From Mesostigma viride (Eukaryota > Streptophyta > Mesostigmatophyceae > Mesostigmatales > Mesostigmataceae), in the NCBI GenBank assembly GCA_009746045.1, contig RPFO01000418.1, forward strand, positions 778,498 to 842,497: a stretch of DNA of 64,000 nt, given 5' to 3'. The translations under genes and the position numbers were made by a program. Of the stretch, positions 11,401 through 31,387 are shown one piece after another. A model generated the notes under the pieces. The model ran no database searches and was not told where the DNA came from. It saw nothing but the letters and a program-made list of their open reading frames with translations. How positions within the stretch are numbered: position 1 is the stretch's first letter; each line of letters starts with the position of its first letter.

Positions 11401-14400
11401 AGTTTCGCTTCTAAATGATGAGGAGGCCCTTGAGAAGGTAAATGGGCTCCAGGTGGGCTTTGGGTATTTATAAGGCCCCAGGCAAAAAGCTATTTACGAA
11501 ATGGCCAGCCACCCAGTGCTGACACCCAAGCGATCCATCCAAGTTGAACACAAGCAAGCTACGCCATAACTTCAGCCTCTATAGTGCCGTACTAACAACG
11601 AGCCACTATGATACCACTGCATAATTAATATGTGCATGGAATACTAATGGCATCATGTAATATACAATAGCATATATAGACCTAAAAGAGAAGGCACTCG
11701 GAATGATCGCACTGTACTACCACACCTTTGCTGGGATAGCAACATGGCAGAGATAGCAACATGGCAGAGAGAGCAATATGGCAGAGATAGCAGAGATAGC
11801 AATATGGCGGAGATAGCAACATGGCAGGGATAGCAACATGGCAGAGATAGCAGAGATAGCAATATGGCGGAGATAGCAACATGGCAGAGATAGCAGAGAT
11901 AGCAATATGGCGGAGATAGCAACATGGCAGAGATAGCAATATGGCGGAGATAGCAACATGGCAGGGATAGCAACATGGCAGAGAGAGCAATATGGCAGAG
12001 ATAGCAGAGATAGCAATATGGCGGAGATAGCAACATGGCAGAGATAGCAATATGGCGGAGATAGCAATATGGCAGAGAGAGCAATATGGCAGAGATAGCA
12101 ATATGGCAGAGATAGCAATATGACAGAGATAGCAGAGATAGCAACATGGCAGGGATAGCAAACGTCTCTCCAGTATTAAGTTCCACTGCCATAGTAGTAA
12201 TAGTTAAGCGAATTCATGTGGGTTTCCCCTAGTTTGATGATAATAATGCCAATGATTCAACATAAATTGCAGTCCGTGAATGGACGGTTTCCTCTTTATA
12301 CACGAGCCTCGCTCTGCGCAAATGGCGCTGCGCACTCACTCTCTTGATGTTGTATGCGGGGATACGGAACTCGCTCGCTTCATGTAATCTGTAAACGTGC
12401 TACATAACATATGCCATATATATGCCGTAGATATGCCGTATATATGCCGTATACGCCGATGTGGAACTCACTCGGCGACGGACACGCGGCTGTGGATGTC
12501 GATGCGCTCGAAGAACTCGAGTGTGTAGTAGGTGAACTGGTCGATCACCGAGATGCCCACCTGCATGTTGGGTAGGGGCGAAAACAAAACAAATAGGAAT
12601 ACGCAGCACTGAGTAAGTAGTAGGTGAACCGGTCAATTACGGAGATGCCCACCTCACCTGACTGTTGTATAGGGGCAAATACAAATATACAAAAGCCTTA
12701 GTCCTATTAGCACGGTAGCAGGCGAAGTTAATTAATCCCCAAGATGTCCATCTGGTGGCACAAAGGCGTAACTGTATGGCAGCCAGCAGAAAACTGTACA
12801 TATCATGCGCACAGTGCTAGTTTCTGACCCACTACTGACAAATGCAGCAATAAATGATGAAAAAAATGGAAACCAGATCGTTTCTTCTGTAGCTCCCCCT
12901 CCCAACTATTTACAACTACTATGCCCTAAAAACGTTAAAACTATGTCACAACTAAATGCCCCCCTTCAACAAGCTAGGACCACGAAGCTATCCTAATCAA
13001 TTGATACTTATCCTAACACACGAAGCTATCGTACGTAGGTCTGGCCAGGACCATACCACTATGCGAAATAATGGTAACAATCGCATAATGTACAAGGGCC
13101 TACTTCGCGTTGGCGTGGTGGGAGTACAAGGGCAGGCATGAGAGGCAAGTTCCGTAGGAAAACAAGTTGACCTGAAGAACTAAGGGCCTACACACCTCGG
13201 GTTCGACATCGTACAAGCACAAGTTCTGTGGGGGATAACACCATGGTACAGATTTGGAATCCCGGCCGAGCAAAGGGCCTATCCGCCTGTGTACCTCGGG
13301 GTCAGCGTGGTGTGAGTACGAGTTCTGGCCGCGCTTGCTGCCGCCGATCGCCAGCACGCCGGGCGAGTAGAACTGCGGGTGCCAGCAGCAAAAGCGATAT
13401 ATGGATCAATGGACTGGGCTTTCGCGCTTTCTAGCGTACCGGCAGTCAGCAGCATGTAGTTTTCCATTTGCTGTTTGCTGGAACGACATGGATTGATGAC
13501 AGGCAGCGTTGGTTGAATTAAAATAAGTAAAGTTAAATAAAATAAATCGGATACGCTCAGCACTAAGCCGTGGTGCTTGACGAGTGTTATGGCCAAGTGG
13601 CAGAACTGTTTCTTCCTTTCTTTTCTCTCTCAGCAGTAGCCGTGGTGGAGCGAGCAATGGTTGCCTGTGATCAGTGCTGCATGTGTGGCATGGGGAAGGT
13701 GGGCAGGCACGCCAGAGGTGCGATGGTGATGTCGATGCGGGAAGAAACCTCCTAACAAATACTAGCAGTACGAGGATATAGTTCACTTGCTGTGACTCTC
13801 CATGAAAGGTTTGGTAGGGAAAGAACACAGCAAAAAGTAGAGAACCTGGCTGGAGCAACCAGGTCAGGCCAGGCTAAATCTCACCCCGTACGCTATTAAA
13901 AAAAACCTCTGCAAAAGTTGGCATGGGGCTGCAGATACAAGAACGAAAGCACTGTCGCACCGAACATGTTTGTTCACCTTAAAACATAGGCAACAAGGCA
14001 GCCATGCGCGACCCTAACGGACACTCACATGCTCATTTGCCCACCAAGTTACTAGCTTTCAGACAGATCATACGCATTGCGAAAATTGCCATGCCCTCGC
14101 ATCAAATCCTAACCCTAAACCCTCTGGCATGAGCACAGGAGGGCCAAGTCAGCGCACCTGGGAGTGCAGCGACGCTGCCTGGCACGTCTCCGCCATAAAT
14201 AGAATCTCGTTGTACCTGCAGCGGATAAAGCAGACCCGACAAATTTCGAGTTAGACAATCTGTCAGAAGTATCGATACACCAACCTGAAACTAGGTTATA
14301 GTTAAGCCAAAGTAGATACCTTTTGGACTTTGGAGTCGATACTGACTGAAGGGTAACTGTAGTTGTAACAAGACTTCCATCAAAGAATAAAGAATCCTAG

Positions 14401-17400
14401 TGCTAGTAGGTGCCGAGCTAGGCATACACTCGTCTAGCCTGCCACTTGGACCATGTTGCGGCGAGTGGCCACACCACGCAAGACCACACAAACGGCGCGC
14501 CGGGGACACGCACTGGCATGCAGTGGGCACGCAGGGGTCGCACATTAGCCTGTGACACTTTGCCACTGCTGCCCCCGGGAGGAGCTCGACAATGCATAAA
14601 AGCCATCGCCGCTCAGCCTTTGAGCCTCTATTTCGAATTGCTTGCACTTGTGGTTCGACAAGCTGAACGTATTCTTTCTAATGAAATAAGTTTAAATGTT
14701 GTATTCTTTCAGCTTACATAAGAATTCACAGAGAATGTTTATTCTGTTTCCTGACATGGTATCGAATGAGTTTCCCTCAACCTTTTGACTCCGGCATTCC
14801 AGTTTGTCTTTTTCTTTTCACGAAAACGATGGCGACCACAAGGGCTGCATTGGCCGCAGCCGCAGGAGCAGCAGCAAGAGCAGCAGCTGCAGAAGGAGAT
14901 GAAGGGGCTCGCGGCCCTGGCCGCAGCAACCAGTGCCACTGCAGCACTGGCGCTACCCCCCTCTGGTGATGGCGAGGGCGAGGAGACACGCGCAGCACCG
15001 GCCGTTGCCGACCTCGAAAACGCATCTTTTCAAGCCTGCAAGGGGCTCCTACGAGACGTCAGGGTTGTGAAGCCATTTGATGATTCCGACCCATCCCCTT
15101 GTGAGCCCTTCAAGGATCGCATTGTAGACCTGGCAGGGCTCTATGATGGTCTTCCTGACGTCCTTCCAGGGCGTGTCCGGAATGTGCCCAAGGATAAGCT
15201 AATGCATGTGGCCATCCTAGGTGCCTTCGATGGCCAAGCCCATTCAGTCATTCGTCAACGGAGCACCTCACTGCGCACGCATTCGTCAACGGAGCACCTC
15301 ACTGCGCTCACATCCATCAACGGAGCACCTCACTGCGCACGCATTCGCTTATTTCAGGCACCCACCGCTCCTCGTGTGCTTCACCCACACCCACGTCCCA
15401 ACCTCGCACAACATTTGTCATTGATGCTACGAGTCAAGCACCGTATTCAAGCAACCTGCCGTCTGCTCCTTTTTTTGCTACATCTCCACACCCACACACC
15501 AATCATCTTGGCACGAAATGTGGGCAAATATGCGTTACTATCGGGGACATATTCATGAGGCTCCGCAAGGATACCCCTGGCTTCTTGTAGCTATTTTCAG
15601 CCTGGCTAGTTTCCTAGGTCACCTACCGCCGCTGCTCCCTCATCTGCGCGAACGCATCGGCGATGCTGTGCGTCTCCAGCTCGCCCTGGTCCTGGAACTT
15701 GAGGAAGTCCTCGCCGCCATGGCCTAGACCGTGGACGCAACGACATCCACCAAAGACGCATCAACGTTTAAAACCAGGGCCACGAACACTGGCCACCAAT
15801 AGAAGATGCATGCATGCATCCGTGCATGAAGCCAGGGCCACGAATAGAACCGTCATCATGCACTGGCGCCTCTGGATGCACTGCATTGGTCTGGATTATG
15901 TGTGAGTTCGTAATCTCAAGGACAAAAGCTCACGTGTCCCGCATTTGCAAGGATGTATTAACACAATTGCAGATAAACGCAATTGCAGTGGTGTACACTA
16001 AACTCGCCGCCGTGGCCAAAACCATTCACACTAGATGACATGACAGGAGCAGGGGTAGATGCGCCCCTGGTGTACACTTGTTTAGCTCTTTAGCTCTACT
16101 CTATACTTGCTGTGTGGTGTCCGTTTCACATCTGGCACACACGATGGCCACAAAACGATAGAACGTGCACGAGCCCACCCAACTCTCATCACCGAATATA
16201 CGTATTCGTAGTAGTATACAATGAGCCAGCATACATGAACCCTCCCTCCCTCCCTCCCTCCCTCCCTCCCTCCCTCCCTCCCTCCCTCCCTCCCTCCCTC
16301 CCTCCCTCCCTCCCTCCCTCCCTCCCTCCCTCCCTCCCTCCCTCCCTCCCTCCCTCCCTCCCTCCCTCCCTCCCCCCCTCCCTCCCCCCCTGCCCCCTGT
16401 CCGCACGATGCTCCCCTAGCCCCCCATCCCCACCAGCCACAAACCAAAGCACGTTCCAAAGTATACATGCGCACCTCATAGTGAACATGCACACTTCATA
16501 GTGAACATGCACACCTCATAGTGAACATGTAGGATGCACAATGTGATTCCAATTCTCCTGTCTGAGGGAGTGAAGATGGACTGAAAGGGCTTGGCTCGCA
16601 ATAATGCTGTGACTGACTGACATACCGGTCACGACGACCAACACATTTCCTTTCACATCGCCCTCCCTCACCGGTCAGGAAGACGAGCACATTGCTGTGG
16701 GCATCTGTGCGCAGGCGCTGCGAGCGCGGCACGTCCGGGTGGTGGCGCCCCGTCAGCAGCCGCAAGAAATTCTCAACGGTGACCTCGTAGCCCCGGTAGT
16801 CCACCTGTTCGAGAGGAGGGGGAGAGCCAGTAGGGCAGCACATGGGGCCGTAGTCAATGGCTTTGAAAGGCAATCCTCTGTAGCAACGAGACAGCAAGCG
16901 CAAGGCAACCCCTATAGGTCCACCTGGTTGACGCACGAAAGGAGGGCAGCACGGTGGTCATGTGTCACATGACAGCAAGAGGGGATGAGTAACCATCAAA
17001 GTGAGTGCAACAATTGTTAACCTTTGCGACCAAGGCCCCCCATGCAAGAAGGAGAAAAGGGTGAAGTCGCAGCCTTGGACTGTGGGTGACGTCAGCGCTG
17101 CTGTGCATGAACACACCAAGAAAGACTCCCATGGGGATCCTGAGGTGCTTCTCCCTCCAAGCCAAGCAGCGAAAAGCCCATTGCCCGGATGGCCTCAGAT
17201 CCGCTATCAGAGAGCCTGGAGAGCAAGGGAGCGTGCTCCTCCCTTGCTCCAACCCATGCACCGGACACACAAGAGCTTACGTACGGATCTGTACTTTCAA
17301 AGCCCATCTGTAAGATCGGGAAGCATGGATCTGTAATAAAAAACACCGGTCTGCAAATATGGAAAACTGTCGGTGACTTTCCAGCCCCGAACTTCACAAA

Positions 17401-20400
17401 ACTGTTAAAAGCCCTGGAATATCTACCATGCACCTTCGATGTGGTCGCCGTACGCGGGGAGCGGACACAGTGCCTAACCTTACAGGGTGCTCTAACGGCA
17501 TAGTAGAGGGGAAGAGCGGCACCCCACCTCGATGTGGTCGCCGTACACGTTGAGCTGGCGGTTGACGTTGTTGAAAAGGCGGCCGGGGAAGCGGTTGCGC
17601 GGGTTGCAGGCCATGTCGTCCGCCAGCATGAGGATGATGTTGCTGTCTGGGATGCCCAGCCGCTTGACCGTGCTGCGTGGGGTTGTTAATAGCATTAAAA
17701 GGCAGCAGGGGAATGAGGCAGGACAGACAATATAATTAAAGCCAGCGGGGATAGCCCAGCCGCTTGACCGTGCTGCGTGGGCCAGAAGGAGCCATGCGCG
17801 TGACTGATGCCAGGAATATTGTTACCAGTCACCACAAGCAACGGTTGCCACAGTGTTCCAGGAGAAAAATAGGACATGCCGCAAGGAGGACGCTACTAGC
17901 AGTACGTCATCAAAGAAGTGCCTGTGGGTGTGAACACGTTACAGAATAGTTGCGTACAGTGAACACGTTACAGAATAGTCGCGTACAGTGAACACGTTAC
18001 AGAATAGTCGCGTACAGTGAACACGTTACAGAATAGTCGCGTACAGTGAACACGTTACAGAATAGTTGCGTACAGTGAACACGTTACAGAATAGTCGCGT
18101 ACAGTGAACACGTTACAGAATAGTTGCGTACAGTGAACACGTTACAGAATAGTTGCGTACAGTGAACACGTTACAGAATAGTTGCGTACAGTGAACACGT
18201 TACCGAATAGTTGCGTACAGTGAACACGTTACAGAATAGTTGCGTACAGTGAACACGTTACAGAATAGTTGCGTACAGTGAACACGTTACAGAATAGTTG
18301 CGTACAGTGAACACGTTACAGAATAGTCGCGTACAGTGAACACGTTACCGAATAGTTGCGTACAGTGAACACGTTACAGAATAGTTGCGTACAGTGAACA
18401 CGTTACAGAATAGTTGCGTACAGTGAACACGTTACCGAATAGTTGCGTACAGTGAACACCACGACACAGCTCGAGCTTCCATGGTCCAGACTCTCCAGAT
18501 TTCTCACCTGCGCTGGTTGTCTCATTGAGATAGGGGTGTACAAGGCAAGGCATCTTATTTCCCTAGTATGTCATCAAAGAAACGCATTACATAATACTTG
18601 CACAGGCAAGCTGCGGATCGTTAACACATTACACAATAGTTGCGAACAGCGACACGTGTGTTTCAGTTCGCACATATGCAAGAATATACAGTAGTTAATT
18701 GAATTTGACTTCTTAGACTTGCAGCCACCTCTGGTGCATACAGTATATTTCTGGCGGATTAAATCATGGCACAACCCTTTACACGATCTGACCGTTGATC
18801 CTCACTGTTGAGATACCCACGGAGGGGAAGGGCGCGATGGCGCACATCGACCTGGGTGGATGCGCGGCCGGTGCATGGCTCATTCTAGAAAGGGGAAACT
18901 GGCCCCTTTTGTGGGAAGCCTAGAGCAAGGGAAAAAGGCTTGTTTTCTTTTTCTTTTTATGGCTCCTTTCACCTGCTCCTTGTGCGACAGCCGACGTAAG
19001 CTACTGTCATCTGCTGAGTGCACCAGTATCCGGGACGTTAGCTGCTGTCATCTGCTGAGTGCACCAGTATCCGGGACGTAAGCTGCTGTCATCTGCTGAG
19101 TGCACCAGTATCCGGGACGTTAGCTGCTGTCATCTGCTGAGTGCACCAGTATCCGGGACGTTAGCTACTGTCATCTGCCGAGTGTGGCACCAGGACCCAC
19201 AACTAGGCTTTGCGAGGACGGCCGCTCGCTGATGGGGTTGTGTTCCATTACAGTGACCATGATAGTGACCGCGACCATGACGCTAGGCTTTGCGAGGGCG
19301 GCCCCTCGCAGGAGGTGATTCATTCTTCAGTTCTGGAGTTCACTGCAATACTATACTTGGTGGGAACTTTGAGCTATTGGTGGGGACAATTGTTGTCCAA
19401 CAAATATACCCGGGCGGCAGAGGGAAGCAATCTGTGATCCGTAATTCAGAATTGAGCAGTCAGCTATGCTAGAAGGTGCAGGTGTACACGCAGTACTCGT
19501 GCCCTCGTTCCATTGGCGTTGGTCTTTTTAGAACGATGCAGGGTAACTATTCAGCCTGGGTGTGCCCCCAAAACCCCTCAGGCTCCGGGAGAGGCATTTA
19601 GATTCTCCCAAACCGGCGCCTCTAAATGTGTTCCAAGCCTATCTGTGGTCTCTGGACCATGGGGCAGCCTTACTGCATCCGCCACGCTTTCGCCACGCTT
19701 TTGCTATGCCGAAGCTTTATTGCACCCACAGTTGCGCCCGCACCATGATGCGGAGAGAGCGCTCTGCGGCCTGCCCACTTAGGGCAGTGAGAGAAGCTAG
19801 GGGGCCATCCCTCCTTTTCACTGTGTGTAAGGGTTGAAGGTTTCTTTATTGGTACCCACGTGACGCAGTCTACGTGATAATTAATTAATTAATACAGCCT
19901 GCATTTCTCGGGTGTGCACGGTGTGAACCCAGCAGGGGCTATGGAGAAATCAGGGCATTCTGGAGGGGTTATGTTCAGGAGGCCGCGCTGAGCTGGCAGA
20001 CATGTGCACTGCACGTACCGATACAAGGAGAGCGCGTTGGCCGCATGCCTGTAGTTAAACCTGCATTCGTTTTGGTAGGGTCATTAGGACAAACAAGGAA
20101 CAAAGCGGGCCTGCGGTTGGAAAATAGACATCATTTTCAGAGCATGACATGGCCCCAGCAGCATCCTTGGAGGAAAGCATACGCGCGAACGGAAACCACA
20201 GCTTGGAAGGTCAAGACTAGAGGAAATTCCATGTGGATGCTACAGTACCAGAATCGGGACGTATCCACTATAACTGCCCAGTTGTTGGTATGCTGGGAGG
20301 TTCTGAGCGCACTATGCGACTTGCCCTCGTGCCCGGATAAACCCCTGTGAGCTTGAACGAAGTTAAACCAGAATATCGCAAGCAAAAATATGGGCAAATT

Positions 20401-20451
20401 TGGCACCACGGTACGCAGCCAGGGCTTGCGGCCAGCCCCCTGCCTGGGCAT
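8475..20451 (-). CDS. PIGK: GPI-anchor transamidase catalytic subunit (GPI8/PIG-K), ten exons
   Basis: This is the cysteine peptidase of the ER GPI-transamidase complex, which cleaves the C-terminal signal and attaches the GPI anchor. Exons are 20451-20249, 20060-20019, 17672-17528, 16804-16672, 15723-15627, 14215-14158, 13372-13295, 12560-12472, 10836-10755 and 9002-8475. All have GT-AG borders and compatible phases, giving about 484 residues. Exon 1 gives a signal peptide, then [15 protein letters not shown]; exon 2 gives [14 protein letters not shown]. Exon 3 has [13 protein letters not shown] and exon 4 [14 protein letters not shown]. Exons 4-5 join to GHGGEDF (catalytic His), and exon 6 has ETCQAA (catalytic Cys, with Glu before TCQ where Asp is usual). 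Exon 10 has VTDFFG, a low-complexity lumenal stalk and a hydrophobic C-terminal anchor. Whether exon 10 holds a small in-frame intron is open. Introns carry several minisatellites. Confidence 0.9.
10160..10316. repeat. ~40-bp minisatellite, four copies (GPI8 intron)
   Basis: Four copies of 'AATAGGTTTGTTTTGGTGAG' plus 'GCAACCAACCATCTGCG', lying in GPI8 intron 9. Confidence 0.8.
11740..12165. repeat. 15-bp satellite 'ATGGCAGAGATAGCA' (GPI8 intron)
   Basis: Nearly 30 units of AACATGGCAGAGATAGC / AATATGGCGGAGATAGC type, interspersed with short 'AGAGATAGC' insertions, in GPI8 intron 8. Confidence 0.9.
16243..16390. repeat. (CCCT)n microsatellite (GPI8 intron)
   Basis: About 35 uninterrupted CCCT units, degenerating into C runs at the right, in GPI8 intron 4. 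Confidence 0.95.
17654..17781 (-). repeat. 28-bp direct duplication of a GPI8 splice acceptor
   Basis: The segment at 17654-17681 (exon 3 acceptor plus the first coding bases) recurs exactly at 17754-17781, 100 bp upstream in the transcript. The copy lacks the rest of the exon and would act as a decoy acceptor. Confidence 0.75.
17932..18457. repeat. 29-bp minisatellite, about 18 copies (GPI8 intron)
   Basis: Unit 'GTGAACACGTTACAGAATAG' + 'TTGCGTACA'. Copies differ mainly at TTGCG/TCGCG and ACAGAA/ACCGAA. It lies in GPI8 intron 2. Confidence 0.95.
18993..19185. repeat. 41-bp minisatellite, about 4.5 copies (GPI8 intron)
   Basis: Unit 'GCTGCTGTCATCTGCTGAGT' + 'GCACCAGTATCCGGGACGTTA', in GPI8 intron 2. 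Confidence 0.9.
19563..19683. repeat. Dispersed repeat, copy 2 (partner at 6883-7003)
   Basis: Near-identical to 6883-7003. It lies within GPI8 intron 2. Confidence 0.75.
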
Positions 20452-21245
20452 CACGGGCACGAAGAACGTACAAGACGATATCAACCCTTCATCCGCAAAT
20501 CATCCGACACGTAATCAAGGCATGCCAATACATGTGCCTTTTTTGTAATCACCCAAGCAGCTCAAAATCTGCCGAATTTCCTGCAGTGGCAGCCTGCAGT
20601 TGGCCTCGTCGCTCGCTCTATAACTTCCAGTTATGAGAGGTTATGAGTCGGTCAATTGGCGCCTTGCTACTATGGCTGCCGTGTGTGCTTCGTCGCTTTG
20701 GGAAGTACATATCCGTATGCGCTAAACCGCAAAAGACATCCGTGGCTCACCGTACTACATTCATCGTACGAAGTTAATGCGTAAGTCTCATCTTGAAACC
20801 AATGCACGATCATCCAACTCGGTTGAATGTCTGGATGCCTGCAACGTGTCACCTCAAGGGTCACGTGAGGATTGGCATTGCACGTGATGCCCATATTTTT
20901 ACCAAAATTGGCCATGGGAGGCGAACCTCGTGCGGAAAAAGGCGGGGGCTTCATACCTGTATCCAGCCCCTACCGCGCAGATTATCTACACTGCCAGTGA
21001 TCACAAAATGTTTAATTGTCGCTTAGCAAGCTAATGTTGCAGCTTAACATGGGGGAAACAAATGCCAGGTCAAGCGCAAGCTGGCTGCATGGCGTTACCG
21101 CAATCGCGAACGTGTCAACGGGAAGTCTAGGCGGGGATCTTGAAAACCATAGCCTTCCATCCAGAGCAGGTTGATCACGCGCGATTGGGGCTGGTCATAG
21201 CCAGCACTTGGTCATTGTAAAGCGGGCTCACAATCAGCGCTCAAC
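20452..21245. promoter_or_regulatory. Divergent GPI8 / TspO-like intergenic region
   Basis: 794 bp separate the two start codons, which point away from each other, so both promoters must lie here. I see no conserved box I can name. Confidence 0.45.
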
Positions 21246-29054
<7,809 letters not shown>

Positions 29055-29101
29055 AGTCTTTTTACTAAACTGGAGGCTTGTAAACAGGAGGAGCGAAACC
29101 T

Positions 29102-29316
29102 CACCAGCTACCAGCTACCAGCTACCAGCTACCAGCTACCAGCTACCAGCTACCAGCTACCAGCTACCAGCTACCAGCTACCAGCTACCAGCTACCAGCT
29201 ACCAGCTACCAGCTACCAGCTACCAGCTACCAGCTACCAGCTACCAGCTACCAGCTACCAGCTACCAGCTACCAGCTACCAGCTACCAGCTACCAGCTAC
29301 CAGCTTCCAGCTATAG
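29102..29316. repeat. 7-bp satellite (ACCAGCT)n
   Basis: About 30 heptamer units directly after the TspO-like stop codon, probably in the 3' UTR or just beyond. Confidence 0.95.
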
Positions 29317-29319
29317 CTA

Positions 29320-30970
29320 CCAGCTGAGATACTGTCGTTCGCGGCGATGACGGACCTGATTGGGTGGCCCAGTTACTGCCAAGCCAAGTAAGACTGTACT
29401 GGCCAATCTACTGGCCAATCTAAGGGGGTATCCTGGGGGTACGCCTGCCAGCTATGCTACTGTCCAGCTGTGCATTCAGTACATCGGATGCCAGCGCTCG
29501 TGAAGATTTTTTGTGATGTGCATAAAGGTGATCATCCATGACCTCGTGCTGCCAGCGACGTGAAGACTTGCTCGGTCTCAAGTGTGAAAGCGCCCCGTGG
29601 TCCGTGCCCGGTTGTGGGGTCACACCATCGGCAGCGTCTGTCTCTGGACACGTGCACCCGCACCGTTGCAAAGAGTTGTTTTGCTGCTGATCCGGCCGGG
29701 CCGACTTCTTTGCGGCCCAGACGGTCTAGATTTACCCAGGGATCTTAGAGGGCCCAGCAGCGATGTTACCTGCCTGTAGCTGTTCATCGCACTGGTTGCG
29801 TAACTTGCGTTTCACTAGTAGGAGTCCATTATACTTGCTGTAGGGTGGCGCTCCTATTTTGCGCTTCACTTACGTTGCCGGTCTTATACTCAGCGCTGTG
29901 ACGTTTTATATTTATCGACGAACTTGTGTAGCTTATCAAATCATTGACTTGATTCTCCTAATGCGGCGTAATGTGTTGCAGCCAAATATTTAACGGGACT
30001 GCAAAAAAGCCTTGTCAATTAATCCATATATCACGTCCATGCACAAGCATGCATCGACGAGACTTGTAAAGCTAGCACATGCAGGCTTTCACATATTAAG
30101 AAAGAAGATCATGAGGACGTACCTGTGGGGGAAATACGGAGCACTTATAGTGTTTTCAACCCTGTGACATGTCTAATCCACGTCATGTGAAGGCCCGGGC
30201 AGAGATCGACCCATCTTGCCTCATGCCCGAAGGCAATTGCCACAGCTGCAAACTTAACACTAGGGCACGATCGATCGAGAAGAGTCTAGCTGTCATCAAC
30301 ACTGTGCATGGGTGCACTAATTAGAGCAAAGTGTGTGGGTGTATACTGGTGCATTGGGGTGCGTGAACTAGAAAAACCTGATCGAGCAGATAGCCACATG
30401 CATGCAAGTTCAGTGGCTGAGCCAATCTGTAAAGAAAGCTGAGCAATACTTTTCACAATGTGAGATGCATGAAAAAAAACGACAGCATGAGGGTTATGAT
30501 TATTAATTATGCCGTCCCCACATCATATGATATTAAAATTAACCAGTCCACTATCCCCTTGTAATTTGTAACTCAACGCGACGCTAGCTCACGGTTAGAT
30601 TAACTAACACGTAACAGCGTTATTACATGAGCATAATTAGTCTCAGTACAGTCGAGTGGGATTAATTGATTAATTAATTAGTCGAGTGGGATGGGATGGG
30701 ATGGGATGGGATGGGATGGAGGGAGCTAGTTATCGAAGACCTAGTTACAGGGTACGTTGTGGGCTCCACGGCCTGAATCACTGTGATTGCCAAACTGAGT
30801 CACACGCGGAGCCCCCACTGACTTGGGGGTGGTCTCCTTCATGACTACCTGCCACCTCTCCTTGCGAACCATATCTGCCTCCAGATTACAGATATGCCGG
30901 GGGGCTGCCCTGGCGTGAGCCCATCAGTTGCGGCGTGGGAAACACATATCCATGCCTAGCCTATCCGGGC
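29320..30970. other. Intergenic, no gene seen
   Basis: No splice-consistent coding blocks are recognisable. The stretch contains a GGGAT pentamer run at about 30690-30720 and TTAATTAA motifs just before it. Confidence 0.4.
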
Positions 30971-30974
30971 GGAA

Positions 30975-31225
30975 AGTACACGGGTGGCGCCCTGGCTACG
31001 CTCGGCCCGGGGCACGCCATGTGAGAACAAAACGCCCAGGTTGGGCGGGCTTGGTGCCTGCTGAGCTATCCATCGTGTCTACCTGATCTGTGCGTGCAAG
31101 GTGCCCGGCTAGGCCCAGGCGCCTATGCCTAATAATATGGGAAGCATATCGTATATCAGCATACAAATCCTCACGGCTAATGTGCAGGCTAAATGGAATG
31201 TTGAGCGCACTACGTAGCATCTTGC
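30975..31225 (-). pseudogene. LINE reverse-transcriptase C-terminal fragment
   Basis: The minus frame encodes IRHRRLGLAGHLARTDQVDT, then a PAQPGRFVLTW segment. This is the RT C-terminal motif type seen also at the end of the plus-strand RT remnant (RRIAFVG, LARTSQVDT, QPGRHILTW, about 42985-43123). It is a truncated copy. Confidence 0.6.
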
Positions 31226-31387
31226 TGACCGTGCCGTACAGTTAGATGTAAACAGGAATAACGGACTATCGTAATGATCATTTGGGTCCATGATGACCAC
31301 AACTTTGGGACAAACTTAAGAGCCTGCGGACTTGTCACCTGTTCAGAGCCTCAATCTTGAGCACAATATATAGAATCATGCACACTA

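Noticed and set aside
14785-15558. 257-residue plus-strand ORF inside a GPI8 intron
   Set aside because: Gln-rich and Ala-rich start, then a 30-bp repeat (about 15240-15345); no recognisable domain. A small retroposed fragment is possible but unsupported.
16082-16512. EGGREGGR-type ORFs
   Set aside because: Translation of a CCCT microsatellite within a GPI8 intron.
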